From assembly GCA_946800325.1 (NCBI GenBank), contig OX326961.1, forward strand, positions 50,122,293 to 50,186,292: DNA of 64,000 nucleotides, in the 5' to 3' direction. How positions within the stretch are numbered: the first letter of the stretch is position 1; every line of letters begins with the position of its first letter. Position numbers and translations under genes: made by a program. This DNA is from Luzula sylvatica (taxonomy: Eukaryota > Streptophyta > Magnoliopsida > Poales > Juncaceae). Shown here piece after piece: positions 45,658 through 57,540 of this stretch. The notes under the pieces were generated by a model that was given only the letters and a program-made list of their open reading frames with translations, made no database searches and had not been told where the DNA came from.

Positions 45658-46959
45658 GATTGGGTGTTTTATTTATGTTTCTTATTGCATAAGGGGATTC
45701 GATCTGCCTAGTGCAAGTGGGAGAACATTTATTATGCCCTAGGCGTGTTATTTGGATTGTATTTGTTTATGAGACAGATATTTATATTATTATTCTTCAT
45801 ATGACCTAAACCTTCATATTTCAAAAATTTTAAATAACAAGAAAGTGTGTGAGAGGTTATTCGATTATAATAAACAGATAGACCTTGAATTTTATTCTAG
45901 TTTAGTGCATCGAGTCAGTTGAGAATAATATGTTGCATGGCCATAGTCTGGCATATTGATTCGTCAATTGAATGATAGTAAAACCACTAAACGGAATGCA
46001 TATAATTCTAAAACGTCCCTGGTGTATAAAGTTGTTCATAGGTTTGAACCAGGTAGTCCATTCACTGAATGGAGACTTTTACATACACTGGCATATTCGT
46101 AGATGAGATGATCAGGTTTTACTGATCTGGGACGGTAGCGTCGATTCTAGAATATGGATATACGCGGCGTCGTATATTGGACTGACCACTATATGAGTTT
46201 GTGACATGGTCAGAGTCATTGGAGACGAACTCATATCCAGATAGTGTGTTTTAGTTCTTCATACTTGAGTGATCTCACGGATACCTAGTATGTGACAAGA
46301 TAATGCTTTGATATAATTAACCCTACGCGTAACTGTGTAGCAGAGATTACTATTGGGTATTGTTTTTAGCATAGGCAAAGGATGTGAGGTTGCAAGATAG
46401 GAATTGTTCCTTTCTAACCTTGAAAAAGGATAGAGGGAGATATCTCTCGGGCCCCTCGATTGAATTGAGATTGATGAAATGCTTGGCCAAGCTCGATGGA
46501 ACTCAATAGAGTTCGCATTGTTATTATTAATCTAATTCTTATCGAGAAAGAGTATATCTGATCAAAAAGAAAAGAGGATGACTTGAAGTCTTAGGCTTCA
46601 CCGTGACTCTTTTGATCAGAAGATATCGCGAACAAGAGGACTAGTAACACTTATCTGAGTTAGGTATGAAGATGTACTGCATCTTCATAAAGGTGTTCTC
46701 CACCTTTTTCGTGCTAATACTGGGTAGGTATTAACGGCAGTCTAGTACTCGCAATACCTTGTGGATTGCTGTCATATCCACTGCCAGTCTTAGACGAACC
46801 TACACGGTCACACCAAGATTTCGTAACATATCGGATTCTCAAGATAATGTTCACCAATACGTTTGTTGGACAAACAAAATGGAATCACCTGAGATTAGAT
46901 CTCACGACATATGTTGGACATATGGCCAAGTTGATTAAGTCTTAATCCAAGAGGGAGTT
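45658..46959 (+). other. 3' non-coding internal region of B+
   Basis: About 1.3 kb lies from the stop to the purine tract GAGGGAGTT at 46951-46959. Near its start AAGTGGGAGAA (45715-45725), followed by TTATTATGCCCTAGG, looks like an older polypurine tract and LTR start, because LTR C begins (minus strand) TGAAGGAAATAATGCCCTAGG. Later ATATTGGACTGACCA is shared with C. Confidence 0.7.
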
Positions 46960-47589
46960 TGAAAGAAAATATGGCTTAAGAATTAACTTTGAAGAATTCA
47001 TATAAATAGGCAATTCTGCAGTCAGAATAAGGTTCGTTCGAACTAACTATATCAGTGCGTTCGAACGGACTTATTCGTTATAAACAGAAGTGGGTTCGTT
47101 CGAACGAACATTTAGGTGCGTTCGAACGAACATTTAGGTTCGTTCGAACGAACTATGTTAAGTGCGTTCGAACTGACCTGTTTCCTATATATATAAAGTT
47201 CTGATTCCGAAATTTGACCTAAGTTTTCTAGGGTTTGAGCCGTCGTTTCTCTTCTTCTTCTTCCACAGAATTCAGATTAGATCTGAGAGATTGAGAGGGA
47301 GATTCGAGCAAGGATCTTGAGAGATTAATCGTGACGGCGACTAGAACGGCGTTGGCGATTTCCGATCGGTCGAAATCAAGGTGGACACGAGTAGAGGGAC
47401 TGCACGAGCATTCCTTGGAGAAGGTTCACGGATTTGGAGAAGTAATCGACACGTACTAACTTGTACGAGGTAATTATCTCCAACTCTTCCTTTTTCGTTG
47501 GTTTTAGGGCGTGATCCAGGGTAGAATTAGGTTACGCACGTGAACTAATTTCCGCTGCACACTATGATAATCGTGTGCGTAACCCTACA
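46960..47589 (+). repeat. 3' LTR of B+
   Basis: 630 bp, TGAAAGAAAATATGGC ... GTAACCCTACA. Palindromes GTTCGTTCGAACGAAC lie at about 47031-47175 and a TATA box at 47186-47197. Confidence 0.92.
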
Positions 47590-47850
47590 CGTCAGTGCAA
47601 ACAAGCATGAAAGAGCAACACACAAACTTATAGATTTTACGTGGAAACCTCAAAGGAAAAAAACCACGACCATCGGCGCTCAAACTATTTTACTATATTT
47701 GGAGAAAAGAGAATACAATTGTTGGTATATGTTGGAATGAATGAAACTCTAACCTATCTTATGGAACAAATCCTTGTAACCCTTAATTATCAATCAGTAG
47801 TGGCAATTAAAATATATGACGAACTTTCCTATCTCCTCAAATATTTTCTT

Positions 47851-48481
47851 TTTTAATTTTCTAATTTCTCGTATTTCCAAAAATCTCCTTACCATAACAC
47901 CCAAGACCCATGCCTCACATTTTTATACATAAGGCCGGCCCTGAGAACATCAAGGAGAACGTGCAAGAAGACAAAAAGAGACTACGCTATAAAGGTACAT
48001 GAAATTTCAAGTATATCATTTTGTTTCCTTACACGAAAGTGGATCCTAGAATTAGGATTTGCGGTGCATTATGCTGTTCAAATATAGTACTTGAATGTCG
48101 AAAATCCCATCAACGTAACAAACAATTTGTTTAGCTTGATTGAACTCCAATATCTTGTCAGTGTAATTATGTTTAGACCGGAAATATTCGAGGTTTAATT
48201 TGACAACCTATACAAAAAAACAACTTTAAGATAAAAGTGATTTCACTCGATAATATTTTATTTGTTAAGCGCGTTTAGTTGTTATGAATGGAAATTCTAG
48301 AACTCGTGCTAGTTGTGTTGATAAAATACTAAACTTGATTCTCGCGCAGTCATGCTAAACAATGCATTTTTGTTCATCTGAAAAGTGCTTTTTCGTACAT
48401 ATTTTTTCTTGTAAGGGTTACAAGGATTTGTCCCAGAAGCTTTTAGGAAGCTTATCAAAAGCTATGTTGGAATGATACTTT
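47851..48481. other. Uncharacterised DNA after LTR D
   Basis: May include the outer end of LTR D. GGCCGGCCCTGAGAACATC near 47933 is unusual in composition. No ORF or boundary is supported. Confidence 0.35.
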
Positions 48482-48783
48482 TAAAGGGGTTATATATGGA
48501 GTCCCTCAAACACACAAAAGTAGCATTGATGATGTGGAAAGAGAAGATTAAGTGGGTTGATTAATATTATTAATTGATTTAATTAATGATTTAATTGATC
48601 GTTTAGCTGAAACTTCAATTAATATGTATAATATAATTTATTGACGTGTCAATTAATAATTAATCGAGTCAATTAGAGGGGCTACTCAATCCACCTAATT
48701 CTTTTTTGTCACCTCATCAAAAAATTTGGGATGAGTTTGGGGGGAGGGGGGATCTTTGTAGGGACAAGTATATTTTTCCTTTA
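48482..48783. mobile_element. Foldback MITE, family M, copy 1
   Basis: Left end TTAAAGGGGTTATATATGG and right end CTTGTAGGGACAAGTATATTTTTCC/TTTAA are inverted, with further inverted arms (GATGATGTGG ... CCACCTAATT). It shares end sequence and layout with copies at 57541-57773 and 60424-60637. Confidence 0.65.
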
Positions 48784-48891
48784 AAAACAACCGTACGCCA
48801 TATTATACTATATAAATTATAAATATAGAGTTTTTACATATTTTTGACACGTGTCCGTAGTGTAAAAATAATTTGTACACAATGATCAAAC

Positions 48892-49936
48892 TGTTGGGAA
48901 TTCATCCGACCCCGGGCCCGCGCAGCGGATATGAAGGTCCGGTCCGGTTCCCTAAATCCAAGATCACGCCACGACTTCGAGGGTACGATGCAATAGAAGG
49001 ATAGACGATTACCAGCGTGAAATTGATCACGCACGACGGGTTGATCGCTCGCATCCTTTCTTTCTCCGGTGTCACGTTGGTGACTAGCCCGTGCGTCCCA
49101 TACCACACGTCTCCCACCGTCTTGACACGCCTCCGGTTGTCTTTCGTGCGTCCCACGTCCACACTCTTCCACAGCCAACAGTTTTGCTCCTTCGGTTTGA
49201 TCACAATCGAAGAGCCACAAGTGTCGCCCCTCTACGTGTATCCACCTTGAGTCGGAATACGTCGGCCGCGGATGCAACTGCCTAGATGAAGTACCGGCGA
49301 TCTTGCTTGATTAGATCGATTCTCTATTCCGAGAAAAACTCTTTTTCTCGGTTTTCTCTCTTCGCACTCTTTCACTCTTTGAAAGATGACTCTCTATTTC
49401 TGGATAATTCTATTGATTAGAATCAATTGGACTGAATGATCTGCCATGAGAGAGAGAGAGAGAAACATCATATTTATATCACATAGGATAAGGACGGGCC
49501 AAAAGGCATGTATATCCAATATACACCCTTTCACACAGAAAACTGCATGAACCTGTTCAGTATTCTGTTGAAACGAAAATATTAAATCGTTCCAACCGAC
49601 TTTAAACCTTCACGAAAGTTCTAGATAATCTTATTATCTTTCCAACCCAATTTGGCCTGGCCCAATTGGAGTTCGAATACGAAAGTTACGGACGTTTTAC
49701 TAACTGTATGTCAAACTGTCGAACCCTTTCGGTATTCTATTAAAACGACACTGATACTTCGTTCAAATGGAAACTATTTCTACATGAAGGTTGTAGATAA
49801 TCTTATTATCTATCTAACCCAATTTGAACCATTCAAATTGGATTTTTCTACCGAAAGTTATGACCACAAATGTACGCTTACATTCGTTCATCCTTGTGTA
49901 CACTTTTACTGTTGATCCGAAACTGTATTTCCTTCA
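48892..49936 (-). mobile_element. Solo LTR F (copia), 1045 bp
   Basis: TGTTGGGAATTCATC ... CTGTATTTCCTTCA with CAAAC on both sides (48887-48891 and 49937-49941). Similar throughout to LTR K (20718) and to the right half of E. It lacks the GTNCGT palindromes. A (GA)n run lies near 49449-49462. Confidence 0.92.
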
Positions 49937-49946
49937 CAAACATGTA

Positions 49947-50026
49947 ACTTAGGTAACGCAGTTGGTGAGGCCGTTTGGCCGTAATCTCACAGGACGTGAG
50001 TTCGATCCCGCCGTCAAGAACTTTTT
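49947..50026 (+). mobile_element. tRNA-like (SINE-like) module 2
   Basis: GTAACGCAGTTGGTGAGG (A-box-like) and GTGAGTTCGATCCCG (B box) about 40 bp apart, followed by a T run. No acceptor stem, so not a tRNA gene. Confidence 0.5.
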
Positions 50027-50111
50027 TAGTATAAGAAATGTAGAGTTTTTACCACATATTGACACGTGTATATGTATATTAAATTCCTTAGATCCAATTT
50101 AAAATCAGTAC

Positions 50112-50205
50112 CATCATATAGCGCAAGTGGTTGCTCATTAGAGCTTCAATTCTACTCAATGCTCGAGATCCCGAGTTCGAATCCAGAAAGGAACAATTTT
50201 TTTCT
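50112..50205 (+). mobile_element. tRNA-like (SINE-like) module 3
   Basis: TAGCGCAAGTGGTTGCTC (A box) and CCGAGTTCGAATCCAG (B box), then a TTTTTTT run that would stop pol III. Confidence 0.5.
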
Positions 50206-50253
50206 TTGCTTAATTAATTTAAGTGTGCTGTTTTTTAAATAATTCAATATCAG

Positions 50254-50518
50254 TGTTATAAAATAAAGAACAAGGAAGAAAGAGAATTGGAGGAGACAAT
50301 GTTTCTTATTGAATGAGTTGGCTGCATACAATAGCCACTACCCTTTTTATATAGTAGAGGGTGAGTGCAGGTCAAGAAATCTCTTGCCATATAAAACGCT
50401 ACAATACAAGGAAATAATACAATATCAAATATATTAAATATCCTATAATTAATGTCTCCATCTTCAAAAGATTTGCTGTTTGACATCCATATTATTATAT
50501 TCATAACACTCCCCCTTG
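50254..50518 (-). repeat. 3' LTR of element L
   Basis: 265 bp. The first 170 bp match 57285-57456 closely. Confidence 0.85.
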
Positions 50519-50544
50519 GATGTCAATATTTCATACGCATAAGT

Positions 50545-50915
50545 AGCCACCTCGTTAAAAACTTGGTCAGGAAACACCCAATGGGATAAAAACCATGACT
50601 AGGGAAAAATAATGTAGTGCGTATTATTTCTCCCCCCGATGGGTACAAATATCTATAAAGTAATGGATTTCAATCATATGTCTTAATTGTCTGAAAGTTT
50701 ATTTGGCAAGAAATCTGCCGGATTATTACGTGAGCGAATTTGATGCATATATCAATTTCGCTGCTCTTCTGGAGCTTGTGTGAGGAAAATAATTTTGGAG
50801 AATTATCCTTGCCAGGAACGCGCCTCATTAAAAACCTTGACAGGAAAATCCATTGGGATAAAACCATGGCCAAGGAAAAAAGAGTGCAGTGCGTACTAAA
50901 TCTCCCCCTCATATA
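50545..50915. repeat. Repeated CCTCGTTAAAA-CATTGGGATAAAACCATG block
   Basis: A unit of about 85 bp (CCTCGTTAAAAACTTGGTCAGG, AATGGGATAAAA, CCATG, GTGCGTA) occurs at about 50549 and 50820 and again, more diverged, at about 53397 and 53487 in element L. Confidence 0.7.
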
Positions 50916-51522
50916 TGCAAATTTCCTTAAGACGACGAAGTCTCATCTTGTAAACCAAGTTCTAGAAAGATGCAATGACAACGACTTGGTGAAGAGATCA
51001 TCCAGGTTATCATTCGAGTAAATTTGTTGGACGTTTATCTCTGATAAGAGGAAAATAAAGCACCTTTTTGATATCTAATTTGGGGATTTTAGCCCTTTTG
51101 AATCACAACTTTATATATACAATTGTTCATATTTGAGATAACAAGAATATTTCTTCACTAAGTGTGTTTTATTGCTTAATTACAGGTTTTAGGTGGAAAT
51201 TCTCGGCAATCCAAGAGTGTAGTTGCCTTCGTCTCCTCGCGCCGTTAAAATCTATATATCATACCGACCAATTCGGTACACGTGTGAAGGAGAAGGCAAA
51301 TAATCATCAACATAAGAGATTGCACCAAACTCTACTCGAAAACCACTCACACAATTGCCACTCTACAGCCCCACCTACCTCACCTACCTCACCTACCACC
51401 CCCAACTACCCTCAATCCTCTCACCCATATCCCGGCCAATGGGAAAGCCCCAATGACACTATAAATAAGACCCCAAGGCCTATGAGAAGACCCCCCCGCT
51501 CCCCCCCTCCCCCGCTCTTCGG

Positions 51523-51524
51523 AG

Positions 51525-51582
<58 letters not shown>
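51523..51582 (+). repeat. (CT)n microsatellite
   Basis: About 60 bp of pure CT, 55 bp downstream of the LTR G TATA box. Confidence 0.95.
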
Positions 51583-51588
<6 letters not shown>

Positions 51589-52194
51589 GCAAGTCCAAGA
51601 ATCCTTCAAGATCACGCAAGAATTACCAAGAACGAACGATAAATTCTCTAAGATCGATCACCGAATAGAAGCTCACTTCATTCGGTGAATTGGTCTACAC
51701 TTCAACGAAGATCGAGTTGCGAGGATTGAGGTGGAGCTTTCTTCATCCGAATCCGCGCAAGCAAGGAGTCAAGCTTACTCTATTCCACTCGGGAGCTTTC
51801 TTCCAATTGGACTTCTTGCAAATCTCGAGTTCACTCAACCGGTACGGAGCTTACTTCGATTGGCGAGTGGATTGGTACGAAAGGAACACGTTGTGCGAGG
51901 CGACTAGCTCACTAGCATCTCGAGGCAACAGAGAAGGCATCCAAGACGAGACTCGGAGCTCACTTCATCTCTCTAGGTGTTTTCTTTCCTTTTCTTGAAA
52001 TTATTGTAGTTTAATTTCGAATTGGATTTGTGTAAAGAATTCGTGGTTTAATGAATCTTTTTCTTTGCTCTAATTCTTTTTTGCTTGTTTGTGTGATCTT
52101 AGTGCTTGTTACTTAGTTTAGTTACTTCTAAATTTGAATCCAAAACAAACCATCAAACTGCTCCCAAATCAAATCTCAAATCAGAAATCCAGAA

Positions 52195-52555
52195 CTACTT
52201 CCGTTATAACGGACTCACATTGCGTTACAACGGACTAGACGGTTGGTCCTTTAATATTCAGTTGGTTATACTTCCGTTGTAACGCACCTAGAGTTCCGTT
52301 GTAACGGACTAGTCAGAATTTCTACTCAATAGCATCAATACAAGTGCGTTGTAACGGACATTATGGTCCGTTGTAACGGATTAACCAATCCGTTGCAATG
52401 TAACCACTGTTCGTTATAACGGACAAGTATAGTGCGTTATAACGGAGTTTCGTCCGTTGTAACGGACGTTCATCTCACACTTAGCGCCAGAATTTTCACT
52501 CAAGTCCGTTGTAACGGACTCATACTTCCGTTATAACGGACTATATTCTGTGAAT
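52195..52555. repeat. Palindrome cluster GTCCGTTRTAACGGAC in LTR G
   Basis: About a dozen whole or half copies of the CCGTTGTAACGG/CCGTTATAACGG palindrome in 360 bp, downstream of the TATA box and so probably transcribed. H has unrelated sequence at this place. Confidence 0.8.
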
Positions 52556-52734
52556 TTTCTTTGCTATTTCTTGTCTAGTTTTGATTCATTATTTGACGCA
52601 TATACTCCTCGTGGAACGAACTTTCATATTTTCCACTATAACACATATAGTTCTATACTTGTTGATTGAATCGGGTTTTCGAATATAACGATAATTTTAC
52701 ACGCCGAAATCCCGCTCATCAATCTCATCATTAT

Positions 52735-53050
52735 TTTGGGCTTGTGAAGTGCTGCTTGTTAGGACCAATTATACTCAAATGTGGTATTTCTGGACCAACA
52801 AAAAGTTCATTCTCTTTATCAATGGATTGATCACAATAAATTAGATTAATGGGTGGGACTTGTACATATTAAACGTTCCAAGATATTCTCTACATGAACA
52901 AATACCCCATTTCTTATATACTCGATTTGCAGACAAAGAGAAAACATTTTCTTTTCTGGGTTTTTATGCAGTTCTTGCAACTTCTTCAGGAGTTTCAATG
53001 ATATTCAAATCATCGACGTATACTGCAAATCCATAATATAATCTCGTGAC
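52735..53050 (-). pseudogene. Element L copia reverse transcriptase scraps
   Basis: Minus strand near 53040-52975 reads AVYVDDLNIIETPEEVA, an RT active site followed by the TPEE phrase typical of one plant copia lineage. Near 52800-52740 a decayed GPEIP-like segment follows. Stops and frameshifts throughout. Confidence 0.75.
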
Positions 53051-56030
53051 AAATACACATTGATTTTAATCCTTCAGGGATTTTCATAACATTATAAAGT
53101 GATCCATATTTTATTATAACATCCACGAGAAGTTAATGGAGTCCTCGAAGATTGTCAATCTAATAAAAAATCTGAGTGTGGTTTCATTTCTCATCGCACA
53201 TTTTCTTATACATACATGTTTGTAATTCGTATGTTGCATATAATAGTTGTTTGGACTACATGTCCAAAATCTTTACGTTTGTCAAGTGAATTTGATTCTT
53301 CTTGAATTGCTTCCTTTCGTTTTTAGTCACGTTGAATGTGAATGGGAAATTGGTGCAATAATTTCTCTCTGGATATTTATACCATAAAATCTGCCTCGTT
53401 AAAACTTTACTAGGTAAAACCCAATGGGAAAAATTCTAGTGAAGGAAAAGGAGTGCAACATTATGTTTCATACGCCTCATAAACTGCCTCGTTAAATATA
53501 TTGTCAGGAAAACCCAGTGGGACAAAACCATGATCAAGCACAAAAATAGTGCATTGCGTATTAAGAGTGCAATGCGTATTATTCCTCCTCCTCATGGATA
53601 CAAATATTTTATGACTAATAAGTTCAATCTTTTGCATGAGTTGTTTTGAAATCTTAGTTTCCACCGACAAACTAATTTCTTCAGGAAATCTTTATTATAT
53701 TTGTAATCCATGAAAATACTATTTCACATCCGATTTCTTTCACGTCAAATTTCTTCTTTTAGTACTTGTCTTTTAGAACTCTTCGGGAGTTGAATTAATT
53801 AAACACTATTTATTTATAATAAATATGCATCTGCAAATTTGATCATTCATACTGGTTTATATATTCCTACTTATTACATCGATTATATCTTATGACTCAA
53901 ATTACTATTCATGCAAAGATCTTTGTAATTTAATATAATATATCTCTCGAGAGTTTAAATTGTATGCTTCGGGCATACTATATCCTACGGGGATTTTCAT
54001 GAATATTCTAGCAAAATGAGTCATGTGAATAATCTGATATAATGAATACAAGAAACAATGTTAGTCCTTCAGAGACCTTTAACAAATTAAAAACATAAAT
54101 ACAATTTGTATCACCATGTAAGGTGGTTTTCGGACTTCAGGTCCATCAATTTCACTTTCTTATGTGATTTCTGTTATTGGCCAATAATTTTAAATGTCGA
54201 CATTCCACAATTGATTTAATTTCAGATCCTCGTTTTATTAATTATAAATTAAAAGCGCACCCATGCCAACTTTCTAATAACTATAGTTTCATTTCGGTTC
54301 CATCTTTTTCTAGTAGAGACATTATTTTGAGGTCTCATTATTTTCAAAAATTTCGATGTTGTCAGGTACCTGAACCTTTTTCATAGGTTATATACTTATT
54401 TATGTCAAATCTACTAATTAATCCTTTTTAAAAGGATATATATTATTAGAAGTATTATCAACTTCTTTATTGCCAACATTTTATCATGCTCTTTTTTTTT
54501 TATTCCTTTGGATTTTTAATATTGGAACCGATTGGTCGACCAAGCTTCAGGCTTATATCAAATTTAAAATTATCCAAGGATATTATACTACAAATATGAG
54601 CATTTTAGACTGGAAACTTTTACTCTTTATTCATTCTGGTATTGATCAATGCATCAGATCACCGTTTTGCAATTTCGTGCAAATAATTTATTTATGAACT
54701 CCTAGTTCATGTTTACATGTTCGAGGATCTAATGTGATGATGCAATTCATATAATTTCTTATTTTTTCAGTTTTCATTCTCTCCCCCTGATTTAGGCACG
54801 AGTTGTTTATATTTTAATTAATATCTAATGAAGTTCTTCAGGACTTGCATGATATCTTATATCTTAAAAAAAATTACTCATGTTTGCTTATTTCATAAAC
54901 CATCTTAGTTGTTTATGTAATTTCTCCTTCAGGGATTTCATATTTGCAACATACATATTAAACTTTGTTGTTTTCTTGAATGTAAACTTCTAGTTTACAA
55001 ATATATTTTTGAACTTTTTGTTCGTGTATATCATTTGAACTTCTGGTTCAACTAAATAAATGTTCATGATATACAGTTCTACATAATAAATCAACTATAT
55101 ATATACCAAACACTTGTTTTAACTCGTCCATGTGTTATCACACATCTACTACGCATTAAAAAATAATTGAGTGAATGCTTTTTGCTCCGATCACTCACAA
55201 GTTATAAAAAAATTGGGGAGTACTTATGATAAATAGTTGGTCTTAATCGAGTCATGATCGTGACATGCATATTCTATGTCTAAGCAATTGATTGAAATCA
55301 AGGAATTACTTTTTTTGTTTTATAAATTGAACTTCTAGTTCATAATAACATGATTTCAATTTTACTAATATTATTGCATGTCATAAGAATAAACTAATAT
55401 GTTTGTATTAACATAATGAATCTTTCGGAGCAATATAGATAATGTATTTTCTAGACAAATCAAATAAAAACTCTTCTAGAGTCACCAATCATAAACATAC
55501 GCTCTTGTAATATAATATACGCATCTATTTATTGATGAAATAAATAATTCGACACAAAATATACTTTATCTTGATAGATAACAAAATCATCCATTTTTCT
55601 TCTTGTTTTTCTCTTCAAGAGGTTTCATAAACAATATAGGATTTATGGTGTACTACTGGTACAACTATTTTCAAGCCACATCTTGAAGAATATTTTTTCG
55701 GATTATTTGTAAACATATTTTCACGAGTTTTTTTATTTATTATGTAATTTTGTTATCATGATCAATATTTTTGTCGGATATAATTTGGACTTCAACCTTC
55801 GAGTCAACATTCACTTCTGGGAATGGAATAACATTAATCCAAATACTTCTTAAACTATCTTATTTCTATTTGCTTTTGCATAAGCGCACTTCTAGAATAT
55901 TTTTAATTATTTATTTTATGCCAATATTTATTCATATCAAGTCTTTAATATTGGATAAATATATAATATATTTTGTGCTCTTGCAACTTCAGGTGCTTTC
56001 AATAACATTATCAACTTTATTACACACTCT
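53051..56030. other. Non-coding body of element L
   Basis: No intact domain was found. Words such as CTTCAGGGATTTTCAT, CTTCTGGTTCA and CTTCGGGCATAC are scattered throughout, as in the leader region. Short open frames are AT-rich chance frames. Confidence 0.5.
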
Positions 56031-57284
56031 TTAACTTTGAACATCACAATTTTGTATTGAAACTCCATGTTTCAATAAGATGAAATTTCGAACTTTGTGT
56101 GCATTAATAAACTGGATTGCAAATACAGATGCAAATGATAATAGATGTGCGAACAGTATAAGTACATAAATTAAACGTACTAATAAAAAATTTGTGAATA
56201 ATAAATTAACATAAAATAAACATGTAAAAATAAATATAAATATGCACGCCACTTCTGGTGTGTATTTTCAATGAACAACTACATGTGTGTTAATATACAC
56301 TTCTGGTGTATACATTAAATATCATAAAATTTAATATTATAAACTTAAAATACATATTCTAGACTACAAGTCCAAAACATGCAACATAAACTTTTATCAT
56401 CATACATTATATACGCAACATATACTCTTCTGGAGTATTATGTTTCCAACGTTAATATTGTTATACTTACGATATTAATAGCATGCTTCTGGCATTATAC
56501 TATTACGTTTATTTCATTAGTATCATGCTTCTAGCATTAATAATGTTTCATATTTTTAATACTAATACTCTTTCAATGAGAATAATACTACGAGCATTGA
56601 TCTTACAAACACAAATATGTGTATGCATCGATAAAAATAATCTAGCAACTTCAAGTGCATCAAAGAATATATTTTCAACTTCGGGTGCATCAATAAAAAT
56701 AAATTTTCAATTTCATAAGCATCAATAAATTTGCAACTTCAATTATATGAGGAGAAATAAACTTATAGTTTTCGCATATAAATAAACTTGCAACTTCTGG
56801 TGCGTAATTTAAACTCGCAACTTCTGGTGCGTTAATATACAATAAATCAAACTCGCAACTTATGGTGTCCATGCAAACTTCAGGTTGCAGTATGCTTCTA
56901 GTATTTTCAAAGAATAAAAATTGAAAACCATATATATTAACACTTCTGGTGTGCACTGCAATATACTTGAATATACTTCTGGTATATTTCAATAAATGAT
57001 ACAAATTGGGATCCATATAACTTGAATATACTTCTGGTATGTTTCAATAAAGAATGCAAATTGGGATTCATATAACAGTGCATATTATAACTTAATAGAG
57101 ATAGAAAATATATATAAGAGTCATTTCGAATCAAGTATATAGTGCATGAATACAAAGAAAAAGTAATGTATATACTATGGCTCAAACCGCTGAACAATAA
57201 AATAGCATGGCTCCTTCGACTGAAATTTCGAGAGCGTCGTGTAAGTGAAAGATCTCAGTTAGCTAGAGTCTCGTGCTGATAACG
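56031..57284 (-). repeat. Leader of element L with CTTCTGGTG repeats
   Basis: Dozens of degenerate copies of a 15-40 bp unit containing ACTTCTGGTGYRT (for example about 56250, 56295, 56790, 56820, 56942, 56975, 57029). Homologous to 11770-12300. On the minus strand it lies between the PBS side and the expected gag start. Confidence 0.65.
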
Positions 57285-57456
57285 TGTTATAAAATAAAGA
57301 ACAAGTAAGAAGAATTGGAGGAGACAATGTTTCTTATTGAATGAGTTGGCTGCATACAATAGCCACTACCCTCTTTATATAGTAGAGGGTGAATACAGGT
57401 CAAGAAATCTCTTGTCATATAAAACACTACAATACAAGGAAATAATACAATATCAA
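57285..57456 (-). repeat. Truncated 5' LTR of element L
   Basis: 172 bp matching 50254-50425 or so, ending at AATATCAA. Confidence 0.8.
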
Positions 57457-57461
57457 ATCAG

Positions 57462-57540
57462 ATCTTTGTGACTTGGTTCAAATGATAATTAACTTTTTAT
57501 AGACCCGAGTTCGAAATCGTCTTGCCATATGTAATATTTT
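57462..57540 (+). mobile_element. tRNA-like module 4 (weak)
   Basis: A GACTTGGTTCAAATG A-box-like segment and CCCGAGTTCGAAATC B-box-like segment about 35 bp apart, with a T run after. Degenerate. Confidence 0.35.

Larger units (their letters stand above)
42472..47589 (+). mobile_element. Ty1/copia element B+, internally deleted
   Basis: TG at 42472 and CA at 47589 are flanked by CGTCA (42467-42471 and 47590-47594). The 3' LTR is 630 bp (46960-47589). The 5' LTR matches it only to 42889 and then passes directly into integrase-region sequence. PBS, gag and protease are therefore deleted, together with the last about 190 bp of the 5' LTR. A second TAA stop lies in the RT. This copy is dead but well preserved. 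Confidence 0.9.
42458..47850 (-). mobile_element. 5' LTR of element D, interrupted by element B+
   Basis: TGTTAGGATCGTCA at 42458-42471 continues after B+ at 47590 as CGTCAGTGCAAACAAGCATG and TTTACGTGGAAACCTCAAAG, a common copia LTR phrase. The outer (right) end of this LTR is not identified, so the end coordinate is a minimum. No 3' LTR of D was found in the window. Confidence 0.55.
51052..52721 (+). mobile_element. Solo LTR G (Ty3-type, same family as H)
   Basis: TGATAAGAGGAAAATAAAGC ... CCCGCTCATCA with ATCTC on both sides (51047-51051 and 52722-52726), 1670 bp. CCAAT at 51436-51440, TATAAATA at 51460-51467 and a (CT)n tract at about 51523-51582 are followed by the conserved family block to about 52060. 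Unlike H, the 3' part holds a palindrome cluster (52195-52555). Confidence 0.92.
50254..57456 (-). mobile_element. Old Ty1/copia element L, degenerate
   Basis: The left (3') LTR is 50254-50518 (TGTTATAAAATAAAG ... TTCATAACA). The right (5') LTR starts at 57285 with the same sequence but lacks its last about 90 bp. ATCAG occurs at 50249-50253 and 57457-57461, a possible target duplication. A minus-strand purine tract (CCAAGGGGGAG) abuts the left LTR, and ACGTTATCAGCACGAGACTC follows the right LTR. The body keeps only scraps of pol, a long repeat-rich leader and nested solo LTR G. Confidence 0.75.

Noticed and set aside
49947..50205. True tRNA genes
   Set aside because: A and B boxes are present but acceptor stems and anticodon arms do not fold, and the 3' ends are AT-rich.
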